This document shows, in pieces, positions 54,451 through 63,711 of a DNA stretch of 64,000 nucleotides. The stretch's first letter is position 1. Every line of letters starts with the position of its first letter. Under the pieces are notes generated by a model. It was given only the letters and a program-made list of their open reading frames with translations. It did no database searches and had not been told where the DNA came from. The translations under genes were made by a program, and so were the position numbers. The DNA comes from JANYCO01 sp964437245 (GTDB lineage Bacteria > Bacteroidota > Bacteroidia > Cytophagales > Cytophagaceae): NCBI GenBank assembly GCA_964437245.1, contig CAYTGJ010000002.1, positions 23,775 through 87,774 on the forward strand, given 5' to 3'.

Positions 54451-55587
54451 ATGAAAATAGGCATTGTTTGTTATCCCACCTATGGTGGAAGTGGTGTTGT
54501 GGCAACCGAACTGGGAAAGTTGCTGGCGGCGAAGGGGCATCAGATACATTTTATTACCTATTCTCAACCTCAACGGCTCGACTTTTTCAGCGAGAATCTT
54601 TTCTATCATGAAGTACGAATAGAATCTTATCCTTTGTTTGATTATGCTCCCTATGAACTGGCACTGGCCAGTAAAATGGTAGATGTGGTCAAACATGAGA
54701 AACTGGATCTGCTCCACGTACACTATGCGATCCCGCATGCTTCAGCAGCTTTCATGGCCAGAGAAATCCTGAAAACACAGGGAATTCATATCCCTATTAT
54801 TACTACTTTACACGGTACCGATATTACCCTTGTAGGAAAAGATCCTTCTTACGAACCTGTAGTCACGTTTAGTATCAATCAGTCAGACGGTGTCACGGCA
54901 GTGTCCGAAGACCTGAAGAAAGATACGCTTACACACTTCAATATCACCAAAGAGATCCGGGTGATCCCTAACTTCATTGATTCCAGCCGGTTCAAGAAGC
55001 AGAAAAAAGATCATTTTAAAAAAGCGATCTGCCCGAACAATGAGAAATTACTGGTACACACTTCCAATTTCCGTAAAGTAAAACGGGTAGAAGATGTGCT
55101 GGCCATCTTTGGGGGCGTCCGCAAAAAAATGCCGGCTAAACTTCTGCTGGTAGGAGACGGGCCGGAAAGAGTCAGGATGGAACAGATTGCCAGAGACATG
55201 GAAGCCTGCCACGACATCCGTTTTCTGGGCAAGCTGGATGTAGTGGAAGAGGTACTTTCCGTTTCTGACCTGTTTATTATGCCTTCTGAGAAAGAAAGCT
55301 TCGGACTCGCCGCACTGGAGGCAATGGCCTGTGAAGTCCCTCTGATCTCCACGAACACCGGCGGACTTCCAGAACTGAACATACAGGGGAAAACCGGTTT
55401 TTTGAGCGATGTAGGTGATGTGGACGATATGATCAAAAACGCTCTTTACATCCTTCAGGACGATAAACTCCCTGAATTTAAGAAAAATGCCCTGAAACGG
55501 GCCCGGGAATTTGAAGGGGAAACGATTCTGCCCCAATACCTCGACTATTACGAATTTTGCCTTCAGAATCAATTAAAAATGGTATAA
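54451..55587 (+). CDS. bshA: N-acetyl-alpha-D-glucosaminyl L-malate synthase BshA
   Basis: The protein has 378 residues, a GT4-type retaining transferase. The opening YPTYGGSGVVATELG at 8-22 is characteristic of BshA. Further segments are HVHYAIPHA, TTLHGTDITLVG, LVGDGPERVRM and the E-x7-E region PSEKESFGLAALEAMAC. It joins GlcNAc to malate as the first step of bacillithiol synthesis, giving the low-molecular-weight thiol used in many Bacteroidota. It lies downstream of the GH3/beta-lactamase gene on the same strand, after a 166-base spacer with mutually exclusive pairing elements. Confidence 0.95.
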   Translation: MKIGIVCYPTYGGSGVVATELGKLLAAKGHQIHFITYSQPQRLDFFSENLFYHEVRIESYPLFDYAPYELALASKMVDVVKHEKLDLLHVHYAIPHASAAFMAREILKTQGIHIPIITTLHGTDITLVGKDPSYEPVVTFSINQSDGVTAVSEDLKKDTLTHFNITKEIRVIPNFIDSSRFKKQKKDHFKKAICPNNEKLLVHTSNFRKVKRVEDVLAIFGGVRKKMPAKLLLVGDGPERVRMEQIARDMEACHDIRFLGKLDVVEEVLSVSDLFIMPSEKESFGLAALEAMACEVPLISTNTGGLPELNIQGKTGFLSDVGDVDDMIKNALYILQDDKLPEFKKNALKRAREFEGETILPQYLDYYEFCLQNQLKMV

Positions 55588-55657
55588 CCTGACCTTAATT
55601 AATCATTAAAATAATGCAAAATGACTAGTTAATCCGGGGATTACATATAAAATAAGT

Positions 55658-55665
55658 TATATTTG
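55658..55665 (+). promoter_or_regulatory. Candidate -7 promoter element of the fatty-acid hydroxylase
   Basis: TATATTTG is a full match to TAnnTTTG about 50 bases before the ATG at 55715. The -33 element is not evident. Confidence 0.45.
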
Positions 55666-55714
55666 CCTCAAGAGGGTTTTGAAAATTAAGACAAGAAAAC
55701 ACCACAATAATTTT

Positions 55715-56350
55715 ATGAGCACTTTTAAAGATTATAGTTCCGCCTCGAGACCGAACAACGCAGGGACCAAAAACATGTTCGACAATCCGATTCTTGAAAA
55801 ACTGACAAGAACGAATGCAGCCATTCCCATTACAATGTATTATGTTTTACCGGTTTTCCTGCTGGCATATGGTTTTATTTATGCAGGATTACCAGCCCTG
55901 ACGCTTACGCTATTATTTCTGGGAGGAGCATTTTTCTTTACTTTCCTGGAATACATACTACACCGTTATCTTTTCCATATGAGTACGGAAACTGAATTCA
56001 GAAAAAAGCTACAGTATAATATTCATGGTCTGCACCACGACTATCCGAAAGACAAGGATCGTCTGGCGATGCCTGTACTGGCCAGTATCACACTCGCTGT
56101 CATTCTGTATACTACCTTTTATCTGATGATGGGGATCTATGTATATGGTTTCCTTTCAGGAGTAATGGTGGGCTACTCCACTTATCTGCTGGTACACTAT
56201 GTGGTACACGCTTACGCACCGCCGAAAAACTTCCTGAAGAACCTTTGGATCAACCATGCCGTTCACCACTATAAAGAAGGTGACCATGCCTTTGGAGTAT
56301 CTTCCCCTCTGTGGGATTATGTATTTGGGACGATGCCTAAGAAAAAATAA
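55715..56350 (+). CDS. Fatty-acid hydroxylase / sterol-desaturase family protein
   Basis: The protein has 211 residues from the ATG at 55715 (MSTFKDYSSA); a TTG-initiated longer frame is unlikely. Four hydrophobic segments alternate with the histidine motifs of non-haem diiron enzymes: HRYLFH, HGLHHDYPKD, HYVVHAY and NHAVHHYKEGDHAFG. It would hydroxylate a fatty acid or lipid acyl chain at the membrane. It is separated from panB by a terminator. Confidence 0.9.
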   Translation: MSTFKDYSSASRPNNAGTKNMFDNPILEKLTRTNAAIPITMYYVLPVFLLAYGFIYAGLPALTLTLLFLGGAFFFTFLEYILHRYLFHMSTETEFRKKLQYNIHGLHHDYPKDKDRLAMPVLASITLAVILYTTFYLMMGIYVYGFLSGVMVGYSTYLLVHYVVHAYAPPKNFLKNLWINHAVHHYKEGDHAFGVSSPLWDYVFGTMPKKK

Positions 56351-56386
56351 TCAGGGATTGAACTCCCTACAACCCAATCAACGAAG

Positions 56387-56423
56387 AAACTGCTAGAATA
56401 CTTACTATATTCTGGCAGTTTTT
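56387..56423 (+). terminator. Rho-independent terminator after the fatty-acid hydroxylase
   Basis: Fourteen-base arms (AAACTGCTAGAATA at 56387-56400 and complement at 56408-56421, one G-U pair) with a seven-base loop are followed by T residues. It sits 36 bases after the stop codon and just before panB. Confidence 0.8.
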
Positions 56424-56436
56424 GCCTATATACAAC

Positions 56437-57255
56437 ATGTCAACACAAACTCAGGATATAAAACGGGTCACAACCCACCAGCTTCAGGAAATGAAAGCCC
56501 GTGGGGAAAAAATATCCATGCTTACCTGCTATGATTACTCCATGGGGAGAATCCTGGATGCAGCAGGCGTAGATGTTTTACTCGTCGGGGACTCTGCCTC
56601 CAATGTAATTGCCGGGCACGAGACCACCCTTCCGATCACCCTCGATCAAATGATCTATCATGCTTCGGCTGTTATTCGTGCAGCTACCAGAGCATTTGTA
56701 GTGGTGGATCTCCCTTTTGGTTCGTACCAGGGAAATTCCTCCGAAGCGTTGCGATCTGCGATCCGGATCATGAAAGAATCCGGTGCTCACGGCATCAAAA
56801 TAGAAGGCGGGCTGGAGATTAAAGAATCCGTTCTCCGTATTCTTAGTGCCGGAATTCCTGTGATGGGACACCTGGGACTTACCCCTCAGTCTATTTATAA
56901 ATTCGGTACCTATGCAGTAAGAGCAAGAGAAGAAACCGAAGCCAAAAAGCTGGAAGAAGATGCTCTCATGTTGCAGGAATGCGGATGTTTTGGTGTCGTG
57001 CTGGAAAAAATACCCGCCAGTCTTGGTAAAAAAGTGGCCGAAAGTCTCAAAATTCCGATCATCGGGATTGGTGCTGGGCCATATGTAGACGGACAGGTAT
57101 TGGTTACGCATGACATGCTTGGCATCAACAAGGAATTTCAGCCAAGGTTCCTACGCACCTACGCAGACCTGCACACGATCATGACCCAGGCTACCGAAGG
57201 CTATATAAAGGACGTAAAAGCCCGCAACTTCCCGGGCGAAGGAGAATATTACTAG
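56437..57255 (+). CDS. panB: 3-methyl-2-oxobutanoate hydroxymethyltransferase
   Basis: The protein has 272 residues from the ATG at 56437 (MSTQTQDIKRV); a TTG 15 bases upstream lies in the preceding terminator. The ketopantoate hydroxymethyltransferase motifs are present: LTCYDYSMGRI, LLVGDSASNV with the metal-binding Asp, KIEGG, GHLGLTPQS, and the catalytic Glu in VLEKIPASL. It converts alpha-ketoisovalerate to ketopantoate in the pantothenate/CoA pathway. No panC or panE is next to it. Confidence 0.96.
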   Translation: MSTQTQDIKRVTTHQLQEMKARGEKISMLTCYDYSMGRILDAAGVDVLLVGDSASNVIAGHETTLPITLDQMIYHASAVIRAATRAFVVVDLPFGSYQGNSSEALRSAIRIMKESGAHGIKIEGGLEIKESVLRILSAGIPVMGHLGLTPQSIYKFGTYAVRAREETEAKKLEEDALMLQECGCFGVVLEKIPASLGKKVAESLKIPIIGIGAGPYVDGQVLVTHDMLGINKEFQPRFLRTYADLHTIMTQATEGYIKDVKARNFPGEGEYY

Positions 57256-57261
57256 GCAAAC

Positions 57262-57292
57262 CCGGCTACATTGAAACTATAAGCGAAGCCGG
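57262..57292 (+). terminator. Stem-loop between panB and the Nfu gene
   Basis: Six-base arms CCGGCT (57262-57267) and AGCCGG (57287-57292) lie 7 bases after the panB stop. No T run follows, so it may be an attenuator or a weak terminator. Confidence 0.35.
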
Positions 57293-57326
57293 CTTGTTAG
57301 AGATTAAAACACAAGGATACAATTTT

Positions 57327-57908
57327 ATGGAAACACAAAAACGAATCGTAAACATTCATACGGAAACCAATCCGAACCCAAATTCCCTCAAGTTTTGTGT
57401 GGAATTTCCGCTCGTTCCGGAATCCGTTGATTTCGCCAATCCTGCCAGTGCCGTTAATTGTCCGGTTGCTGCAGATCTGTTTCGCTTCAGCTTTGTAAAA
57501 CGTGTTTTTATTTCCTCCAATTTTATCACGGTGACCAAATCGGATGATATTGACTGGGAAGATATAGTACCCATGATCAAATCAGTGATCAAAGGCCACC
57601 TGGAAGAAGATAAACCACTGTTTATCGAGCTGACTAAAAATTCGTCCCTGGAAATAAATTCCGAAGAACCGGAAGTAGTTCAAAAGATCAAAACGCTGTT
57701 GGATGAATATATCCGTCCTGCGGTAGAACAAGATGGAGGAGCAATCAATTTCAGTTCTTTTGACGAATCGACCGGGCTTGTAAAAGTAGCCCTACAGGGA
57801 TCCTGCAGCGGCTGCCCTTCTTCTACGGTAACGCTTAAGGCTGGCATTGAAAATCTGCTAAAAAGAATGATCCCGGAAGTAAAAGAGGTAGAAGCAGAAG
57901 GCGTTTAA
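57327..57908 (+). CDS. Nfu-type iron-sulfur cluster carrier
   Basis: The protein has 193 residues from the ATG at 57327. The N-terminal Nfu_N domain opens with NIHTETNPNPNSLKFCVE. The C-terminal NifU-like domain has IRPAVEQDGGAINF and the cluster-binding CxxC as GSCSGCPSS. It delivers Fe-S clusters to target enzymes in the cytosol. The next structure is a long perfect hairpin. Confidence 0.93.
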   Translation: METQKRIVNIHTETNPNPNSLKFCVEFPLVPESVDFANPASAVNCPVAADLFRFSFVKRVFISSNFITVTKSDDIDWEDIVPMIKSVIKGHLEEDKPLFIELTKNSSLEINSEEPEVVQKIKTLLDEYIRPAVEQDGGAINFSSFDESTGLVKVALQGSCSGCPSSTVTLKAGIENLLKRMIPEVKEVEAEGV

Positions 57909-57933
57909 CTAAACAACTAAGATACTAAATCAT

Positions 57934-57984
57934 AGCGAAGGGGGAACTGGTGGTTCATTTGAAACCACCAGTTCCCCCTTCGCT
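57934..57984. terminator. Long perfect inverted repeat, bidirectional terminator
   Basis: Two 22-base arms (57934-57955 and 57963-57984, starting AGCGAAGGGGG) match perfectly around a seven-base loop. The hairpin lies between a plus-strand and a minus-strand gene end. Confidence 0.8.
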
Positions 57985-57995
57985 GTTTCTACTAG

Positions 57996-59042
57996 TTATT
58001 TCTTAGGGATGTGCTTGTCCAGGAAAGCCTGAGACGCTTTGTTCCATTTTTCAAGCAAGGCCGAACGCTGGGCATTCAGCGTTGTATTAGCCGCATTATA
58101 ATTATTTACCGCTTTATTGTATTCATTAACGGAGCCATTGAACGCATCTACATCCGCCTGCTTGCGGTCTGCCGGACTTTTTGCCTCAAATGCTTTTTTA
58201 GTTTTAGTGAAATTTTCTTCTTTGATAATAAGTTCGGAAGCTAGTCCGATCTTGCTTTTACACTCCTCTTTATAGAAGTTCTGAAACTCCCGGGCCACAT
58301 TGATCAGGCTTCTGTCATTGTTAAACGCTTTCATGGTGTCCAGTTTACTGAGTGCTTCGTCTGCAAGATCGACAAGGCTGTTTTTGTTCTGTTCGATACC
58401 GCTGAGATTTTTCTTATTGATCGCATCCAGCAGATAAGCTTCCTGCTTGTACGGCTTAAAAAATATCAGGTATACTTTTCGCTGGTACGACATTGCTTCC
58501 GAAGCTTTCTGGACCTTTTTGGCCAGGTCACTCATCCCCTGGTCCTGAATGGTCACATTGTTTTTCCTGGCGAATGCGTAAAACGCAGAATCCACCATTG
58601 CTCCTGCTTCATCGAGCTTTCCAGAAGCAAGGTCCTGTGCAAGATAATAAGCTTCCATTGCATCGTAGGATTGTTCCGCCACCTCTTCCATATCGATGAT
58701 CTTTGAATAGTCTTCCTTGAGTACCTTGTAGGCCATGTTCAGAAATTTCACTGTTGAATCCCGGTAGCTCTTATCTCCTTTGTAGGGGCCCAGCGCTTTG
58801 ATCTTGTTCTGGGCATTGACTACAGACTGGATTAGTTCTTTTCTTTTCCCTTCTACCTTCCGGGCACTTTTCCCTCTTGCCACTGCACTGGCATAGTTCA
58901 TATATTCCTGCTGGATCGGGTTCTGTACAGCATTTATATAGTTCATATACTCCACCGGGCTATCCGGGGTCTGCGCATAAAGAGCGGTACTCCATAACAT
59001 CACCAGGCATACTGGTATAAGAAAAATCAATTGACGTTGCAT
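57996..59042 (-). CDS. Secreted helical surface protein, unknown family
   Basis: The protein has 348 residues with a signal peptide (LIFLIPVCLVMLWSTALYA, cleavage after about 23). The mature part is helical and charged (PVEYMNYINAVQNPIQQEYMNY at its start). I do not recognise it firmly; it resembles proteins called LIC11966-type surface proteins or DUF3829-like, recalled from memory. It follows the tail-specific protease gene by 19 bases on the same strand, so the two are probably co-transcribed. A possible substrate relation is an inference. Confidence 0.7.
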   Translation of the reverse strand: MQRQLIFLIPVCLVMLWSTALYAQTPDSPVEYMNYINAVQNPIQQEYMNYASAVARGKSARKVEGKRKELIQSVVNAQNKIKALGPYKGDKSYRDSTVKFLNMAYKVLKEDYSKIIDMEEVAEQSYDAMEAYYLAQDLASGKLDEAGAMVDSAFYAFARKNNVTIQDQGMSDLAKKVQKASEAMSYQRKVYLIFFKPYKQEAYLLDAINKKNLSGIEQNKNSLVDLADEALSKLDTMKAFNNDRSLINVAREFQNFYKEECKSKIGLASELIIKEENFTKTKKAFEAKSPADRKQADVDAFNGSVNEYNKAVNNYNAANTTLNAQRSALLEKWNKASQAFLDKHIPKK

Positions 59043-59061
59043 AAGCGTTTTGAGGGTTTGT

Positions 59062-61128
59062 TTATTTTGTATTTATAAGATCATTTACAATTAAAAAAGA
59101 TTCTTCCAGCGCCAGATCAGTCCGGATCTTTCGTATAGAATATTCGGAAAGCAGCCGGTCTTCTTCTGACAATTGGTTCAGCGTTCCGTCTGCCAACGTC
59201 GGCTGTACGGTATACACCGAAGTTTCGGCATAATAATATTTCTTCACATCCTCCTGCCAGGCAATATAGTCCTGGCATAGTTTCCTGATTGCTTCCTGAT
59301 TCAATAAGACTGTGACATCGCTGATCTCGAAGACACGGGAATATTTTTTTGCCAGTTTCTCTACCTTAGCGAAACCTGCATTAAGGCTTATCCTGCCGGC
59401 ACTAAGTGTCCTGAGCTTTTCCAGCGGCAACGGGGATAAAGGTTGATAGTACGTTTTTTTCAATACGGTATCCTTCTCCATTGCTTCAGGTTCTTTCGAT
59501 TCGTTTTCATAAAGATTGACAAACGGATCCGGTAGTACAATATCCGGCTGCAATCCTGAACGCTGGTTAGACTTTCCTGTAACGCGGTATAGCTTCAGCA
59601 ACGTTACCGAAACAAATCCGGATCGTAATGAATCCGGCACTCTTGTTTCAAGAGGATTGAGCGGGATGAGTTCCTGTCCTGTAGCTTTACCGTATGTATC
59701 CGAACCCACGACCACCGCACGATTAAAATCCTGCAAGGTAGAGGCCATCAATTCTGAGGCAGAAGCACTATGCCCGTTGACCATCACGACCATCGGACCA
59801 CTGTACGCTGTTCCCCGATACAAGTCTTTCATAGAACCGGCCGGTTGTCCTTTTTTCTTATACAATGCCAGAGTACCTTCATTTATAAAAAGCCCGGACA
59901 GTTCGAGTCCTTCTTTCAGCGATCCTCCTCCGTTATTGCGGAGATCAAACACTAGCCCCTCTATATTCTCCTGGCGCAGCTTTACCAGTTCCCGGGCTAC
60001 ATCATTGGCACAGCCCAGCATGGTTTCAGACTCAAACAATGTATAAAAAGAAGGAAGGCAGATATAGCCGATCTTTTTGCCATCTTTTCCGGCAAGAATA
60101 TATCCTTTCACCAGGTTTTCCGAGGAGGTTGTTTTCTCTTTTTTCAAAGAAAGTACCTGTACTGCTCCTGTGGCCGGGCGGAGTGTGAATTCCAGAAAAA
60201 GATTATTGGAATAATCCAGCAGCTCTGACACCTCCTGCAGTTCCAGTCCGTCCAGCTCTACTTTCGCCCCGTTTTGCCACCGCAAATGAGTAATGACATC
60301 CCCGATGTTTATCTTCCCCGACTTCCAGGCCGGTGATCCCGGTGTGATCCGTACCACCTCTATTGCTCCCAGTTTATTTTTATCGATGGTAATGCCAAAC
60401 TTATAATTCTCCCCGGAAAGCATGGATTCGAAATTCTGATAGTCGTGGTAGGACATATAGCTGGAATGAGCGTCAAACAATGCCGGGATACAACGGGCAT
60501 ATTCATAATATAAATGCTTCAGCGATTTTTTATTTTCCTGGGTCTCCCGGTTGATCCTGGCAAGCGTACGGTTAATTACCTGCTGATAGAGATCCGGGAG
60601 CGAAGGTTTCCCGGCAATACTGTCCTGCCTGTTCTGAAAATCCTTCAGATAAGTCTCCAGCTTCAGGTATTTTTCCCAGCGGGTTGCCAGCTCTGTCTCT
60701 GTCAAGGCATAGTCCAGGCTATCCAGGTGATGGGGGATGTACTGATCGTTTGGAGCCGCGCGGAAGCCTTTCGTTTTAAGCGCTTCCAGAATTTTCTGCG
60801 CCCGTTGCAGGCTCTGGCGGTAAACAGGAGCCACCTGGGCTACAAATTTCAATTGGTGGTTGTTCAGTTCATCGTCCAGCGAATGCTTGTATTCAGACCA
60901 GGCAAGAACTTCCGGCCTCAGCAGCAACAGATGTTTCTGATCGACCGAGTGGATAAATTTATAGAACAGTTTTTCGGAAAACACATTGTCTATTGCCCTC
61001 GGAGCATAGTGTTCCTTTTTGAAAACACTGACCACTTTGTGTACTTCCTCTGCCGAACAGGTCTTCTGACCATAACAAGGGATCCACACTCCTGCCAGGA
61101 GCAAAAAGAAAAAACAGAGTGCTTTCAT
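59062..61128 (-). CDS. Tail-specific (C-terminal processing) protease, S41 family
   Basis: The protein has 688 residues with a signal peptide (ALCFFFLLLAGVWIPC). A large N-terminal helical part (about 25-225) precedes a PDZ domain (about 235-320, with KFGITI and SPAWKSGKINIGDVI). The S41 catalytic core has GHSASASELM near 452 with the nucleophile Ser, and TYGKATGQ with the catalytic Lys. A long C-terminal extension follows. It is a periplasmic Prc-type protease acting on protein C-termini. It begins the two-gene unit with the surface protein. Confidence 0.93.
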   Translation of the reverse strand: MKALCFFFLLLAGVWIPCYGQKTCSAEEVHKVVSVFKKEHYAPRAIDNVFSEKLFYKFIHSVDQKHLLLLRPEVLAWSEYKHSLDDELNNHQLKFVAQVAPVYRQSLQRAQKILEALKTKGFRAAPNDQYIPHHLDSLDYALTETELATRWEKYLKLETYLKDFQNRQDSIAGKPSLPDLYQQVINRTLARINRETQENKKSLKHLYYEYARCIPALFDAHSSYMSYHDYQNFESMLSGENYKFGITIDKNKLGAIEVVRITPGSPAWKSGKINIGDVITHLRWQNGAKVELDGLELQEVSELLDYSNNLFLEFTLRPATGAVQVLSLKKEKTTSSENLVKGYILAGKDGKKIGYICLPSFYTLFESETMLGCANDVARELVKLRQENIEGLVFDLRNNGGGSLKEGLELSGLFINEGTLALYKKKGQPAGSMKDLYRGTAYSGPMVVMVNGHSASASELMASTLQDFNRAVVVGSDTYGKATGQELIPLNPLETRVPDSLRSGFVSVTLLKLYRVTGKSNQRSGLQPDIVLPDPFVNLYENESKEPEAMEKDTVLKKTYYQPLSPLPLEKLRTLSAGRISLNAGFAKVEKLAKKYSRVFEISDVTVLLNQEAIRKLCQDYIAWQEDVKKYYYAETSVYTVQPTLADGTLNQLSEEDRLLSEYSIRKIRTDLALEESFLIVNDLINTK

Positions 61129-61290
61129 AGACTGATTTAAGTTTATAAATGTACTAAAGCTCCTTCACTTTTTAAAAAAACGTCTGCACATTATGCCGGA
61201 ACCCGTCCACTGACAGATTAATTCCCTACGGCCTGTGCCCGGAGAGACCTAACTCCCTGCTTCCCTGCACATTTTTACTTTATCCTCGAC

Positions 61291-61323
61291 TTTTTTCTCT
61301 CCGCAAATATTTACTTATCTTTG
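61291..61323 (+). promoter_or_regulatory. Candidate thrC promoter
   Basis: TATCTTTG (61316-61323) is a full match to TAnnTTTG. TTTTTT at about 61291-61296 lies 19 bases upstream in place of TTTG. A transcript would start near 61329, giving a leader of about 83 bases. Confidence 0.5.
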
Positions 61324-61341
61324 CCCCGAAAATAATCTAAC

Positions 61342-61415
61342 ATGCAAGAGCATCGGAGATGAATGGCCCTTTCTACAGGCCACGCTCTTGTTCTCTTATC
61401 CCGAATACAAAATGA
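61342..61415 (+). promoter_or_regulatory. thrC leader with chained mini-ORFs and nested stem-loop
   Basis: Between the promoter and thrC, ATG at 61342 opens a six-codon ORF (MQEHRR, stop 61360-61362). Its stop overlaps the ATG (61359) of an 18-codon ORF (starts MNGPFYRPRS), whose stop (61413-61415) overlaps the thrC ATG (61412). The same leader folds as CAAGAGC/GCTCTTG (61345-61351 with 61384-61390) around TGGCC/GGCCA (61364-61368 with 61378-61382). The layout suggests translational coupling, but translation is not shown. Confidence 0.4.
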
Positions 61416-62716
61416 AACTTTACAGCACCAAAAGCCCGAATACAACAGTAAGTCTGAAAGAAGCCGTTTTCAAAGGTCTTCCTCCTGACAATGGTTTATA
61501 TATGCCGACAGAGATCCCGGCACTTCCCAAAAGTTTCTTTGACACGATCGAGCAGCGTTCTTTTCAGGAGATTGCGTTTGAGGTAAGTAAAGCCCTTATT
61601 GGCGACGATGTTCCGGAAGCCGACCTGCGCCAGATCATTCAGGACGTTATCACCTTTGATGCTCCGGTAGTACCGCTGAAAGATAATTTATATGTACTGG
61701 AGCTGTTTCACGGTCCTTCTTTTGCCTTCAAAGATTTCGGAGCCCGGTTCATGGCCAGGCTGATGTCTTATTTTCTTCAGAAAGAAAACAAAGAGATCAA
61801 TATCCTGGTGGCCACCTCCGGAGATACCGGAAGCGCGGTAGCCCAGGGATTTCTCAATATGCCTGGGATCAAGGTCACAATCCTTTACCCTAGCAAAAAA
61901 GTAAGTGATATCCAGGAAAAACAATTGACCACCCTTGGCCAAAATGTAACGGCGCTGGAGGTGAGCGGTAATTTTGACGATTGCCAGCGTATGGTAAAAG
62001 AGGCATTCCTTGACAAAGAGCTGAATGAGAAATTAACCCTTTCCTCGGCGAATTCCATCAACATCAGCCGCCTGATCCCTCAGTCTTTTTATTATTTTTA
62101 TGCGTATGCGCAGGTAAAAAAACTAGGGAAACCGGTAGTATTCTGTACCCCAAGCGGCAACTTCGGCAATATTTGTGGTGGCTTGATCGGCAAACGGATG
62201 GGGCTTCCTATCCAAAAATTTGTAGCGGCTACCAACGCAAACGATATTGTACCAAAATACCTGTGGACAGGGCTTTTTGAGCCAAAAGCCTCTGTAGCCA
62301 CTATTTCCAATGCTATGGATGTTGGAAATCCGAGCAATTTTGCCCGGATTCAGGCGTTATTTGACAGCGATCTTGAAAAAGTAAAGGAGGAGATCGTGGG
62401 AAAAGCCTACCAGGATGCTGACACTCGTACTGCCATCAAAACGGTCTACGAAGAAACCGGCTATGTAATGTGTCCGCATACAGCGGTAGCCTATCTCGGA
62501 CTGAAAGAGTATATGAATGAATCAGGTACCGATGCCACCGGTATTCTGCTCTCTACGGCCCATCCGGCCAAATTCATTGACATTGTGGAAGACATTCTGG
62601 GACAGAAAATCGAGATCCCTGAAAAACTTGCGACTGTGTTAAAAAAAGAGAAAAAATCTATCCCAATGAGTAATAATTTCAATGAGTTTAAACAATTTCT
62701 ATTGAAATTATCTTAA
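61412..62716 (+). CDS. thrC: Threonine synthase
   Basis: The protein has 434 residues from the ATG at 61412 (MKLYSTKSPNTTVSLKEAV). The fold-type II PLP enzyme has the PLP-binding Lys in SFAFKDFGARF, the phosphate-binding region ATSGDTGSAVA and GNFGNICGG. It converts O-phosphohomoserine to threonine. No thrA or thrB lies within the window. The gene is preceded by an unusual leader with overlapping mini-ORFs, and its 3' region (62717-62951) holds no clear gene. Confidence 0.96.
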   Translation: MKLYSTKSPNTTVSLKEAVFKGLPPDNGLYMPTEIPALPKSFFDTIEQRSFQEIAFEVSKALIGDDVPEADLRQIIQDVITFDAPVVPLKDNLYVLELFHGPSFAFKDFGARFMARLMSYFLQKENKEINILVATSGDTGSAVAQGFLNMPGIKVTILYPSKKVSDIQEKQLTTLGQNVTALEVSGNFDDCQRMVKEAFLDKELNEKLTLSSANSINISRLIPQSFYYFYAYAQVKKLGKPVVFCTPSGNFGNICGGLIGKRMGLPIQKFVAATNANDIVPKYLWTGLFEPKASVATISNAMDVGNPSNFARIQALFDSDLEKVKEEIVGKAYQDADTRTAIKTVYEETGYVMCPHTAVAYLGLKEYMNESGTDATGILLSTAHPAKFIDIVEDILGQKIEIPEKLATVLKKEKKSIPMSNNFNEFKQFLLKLS

Positions 62717-62951
62717 TTAAATCACAATCGAGCAGATATTTGGGCGATTGACAATTAGACCAATTTGAATCATTTAGTTCTATAAGCTGGTTTTTTTGTT
62801 TAACTTAAGGAACATTTAGGCATTGGAATCTTTCCCGTTACGATGTAATGAATTTAGCGGGAAACAAGCATCCATAGTCCTATTTTACAATTAATATGCC
62901 TTTTGCCTTTAAGATAACTTTACAACATTTGGGCTAAATTTGAGAATACAA

Positions 62952-63317
62952 ATGTCTGACGTAATAGAAAACATTAAGAACATTCGCAGATCCAAAGGCA
63001 TTAGCCAGGAATCCATAGCGTATGATTTGGGGATAGACTATTCTACTTATGGAAAAATCGAACGTGGCCAGATATCACTCACGGTTGACAGATTAGAAAA
63101 GATTGCCAAAATATTACAGGTATCGACGGAAGAAATCTACAAGTGGGATAAAAAAAACACTACGAAAGACCCTGAAAATGAAAAAATCAGGCTGGAATAT
63201 TACAAGCATCTTTCCGAAATTGAGCATTTAAAGCTGGAACTAGAACTGGCAAAACAGCAGATTTCAGACAAAGAAAAGATCATAAAACTGCTGGAAGAGG
63301 CAAAAAAAGCACAATAA
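62952..63317 (+). CDS. XRE-family helix-turn-helix regulator with coiled-coil tail
   Basis: The protein has 121 residues from the ATG at 62952. An N-terminal HTH (about 7-62, GISQESIAYDLGIDYSTYGKIERG) is followed by a C-terminal coiled coil (about 75-120, EIEHLKLELELAKQQISDKEKIIKLLEEA). It is probably a dimeric DNA-binding protein. A TAAATTTG box at 62935-62942 lies 9 bases before the ATG. The gene stands alone; no toxin, restriction or phage gene is beside it. Confidence 0.88.
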   Translation: MSDVIENIKNIRRSKGISQESIAYDLGIDYSTYGKIERGQISLTVDRLEKIAKILQVSTEEIYKWDKKNTTKDPENEKIRLEYYKHLSEIEHLKLELELAKQQISDKEKIIKLLEEAKKAQ

Positions 63318-63457
63318 AGGGTATTTCTGTATCGTTCACGTCGCAAATGTGAATAACAAAGACAATTTTTTCAAAAAAAAATTCCTAAATTTTATATATA
63401 AGTTCTTTATTTACATCAATATTTCCTTACCTTTATAATAATTAAATTAATATTATC

Positions 63458-63649
63458 ATGAATACAGGTATAGTAAAATTCTTCAATGAAAGCAAAGGTT
63501 TTGGCTTTATCAAGGAGGACAATTCAAACCGCGAAATCTTTGTTCACGTTTCAGGATTAAAGGACAAAGTTCGCCAAAACGACAAGGTTACTTTCAACGT
63601 TGTTGATGGTAAAAAAGGGCAAAATGCAGTTGATGTTAAAAAGATCTAA
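63458..63649 (+). CDS. Cold-shock-domain protein
   Basis: This 63-residue single-domain OB-fold protein has RNP1 KGFGFIK and RNP2 as FVHVS, plus the opening MNTGIVKFFNESKGFG. It binds single-stranded nucleic acid and probably acts as an RNA chaperone. The 5' leader is AT-rich and a strong terminator follows, so it is a single-gene unit. Confidence 0.95.
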   Translation: MNTGIVKFFNESKGFGFIKEDNSNREIFVHVSGLKDKVRQNDKVTFNVVDGKKGQNAVDVKKI

Positions 63650-63683
63650 TTCTTACATCTCTCCGTTTCCTTTAAAATGTCTC

Positions 63684-63711
63684 AAACCTTACCTCGCCGG
63701 TAAGGTTTTTT
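63684..63711 (+). terminator. Rho-independent terminator of the cold-shock gene
   Basis: Ten-base arms AAACCTTACC (63684-63693) and complement (63699-63708), with a five-base loop, are followed by T residues. Confidence 0.85.

Noticed and set aside
61388..61411. Earlier TTG start for thrC
   Set aside because: The added eight residues are not part of the family and overlap the leader ORF; ATG at 61412 fits the usual N-terminus.
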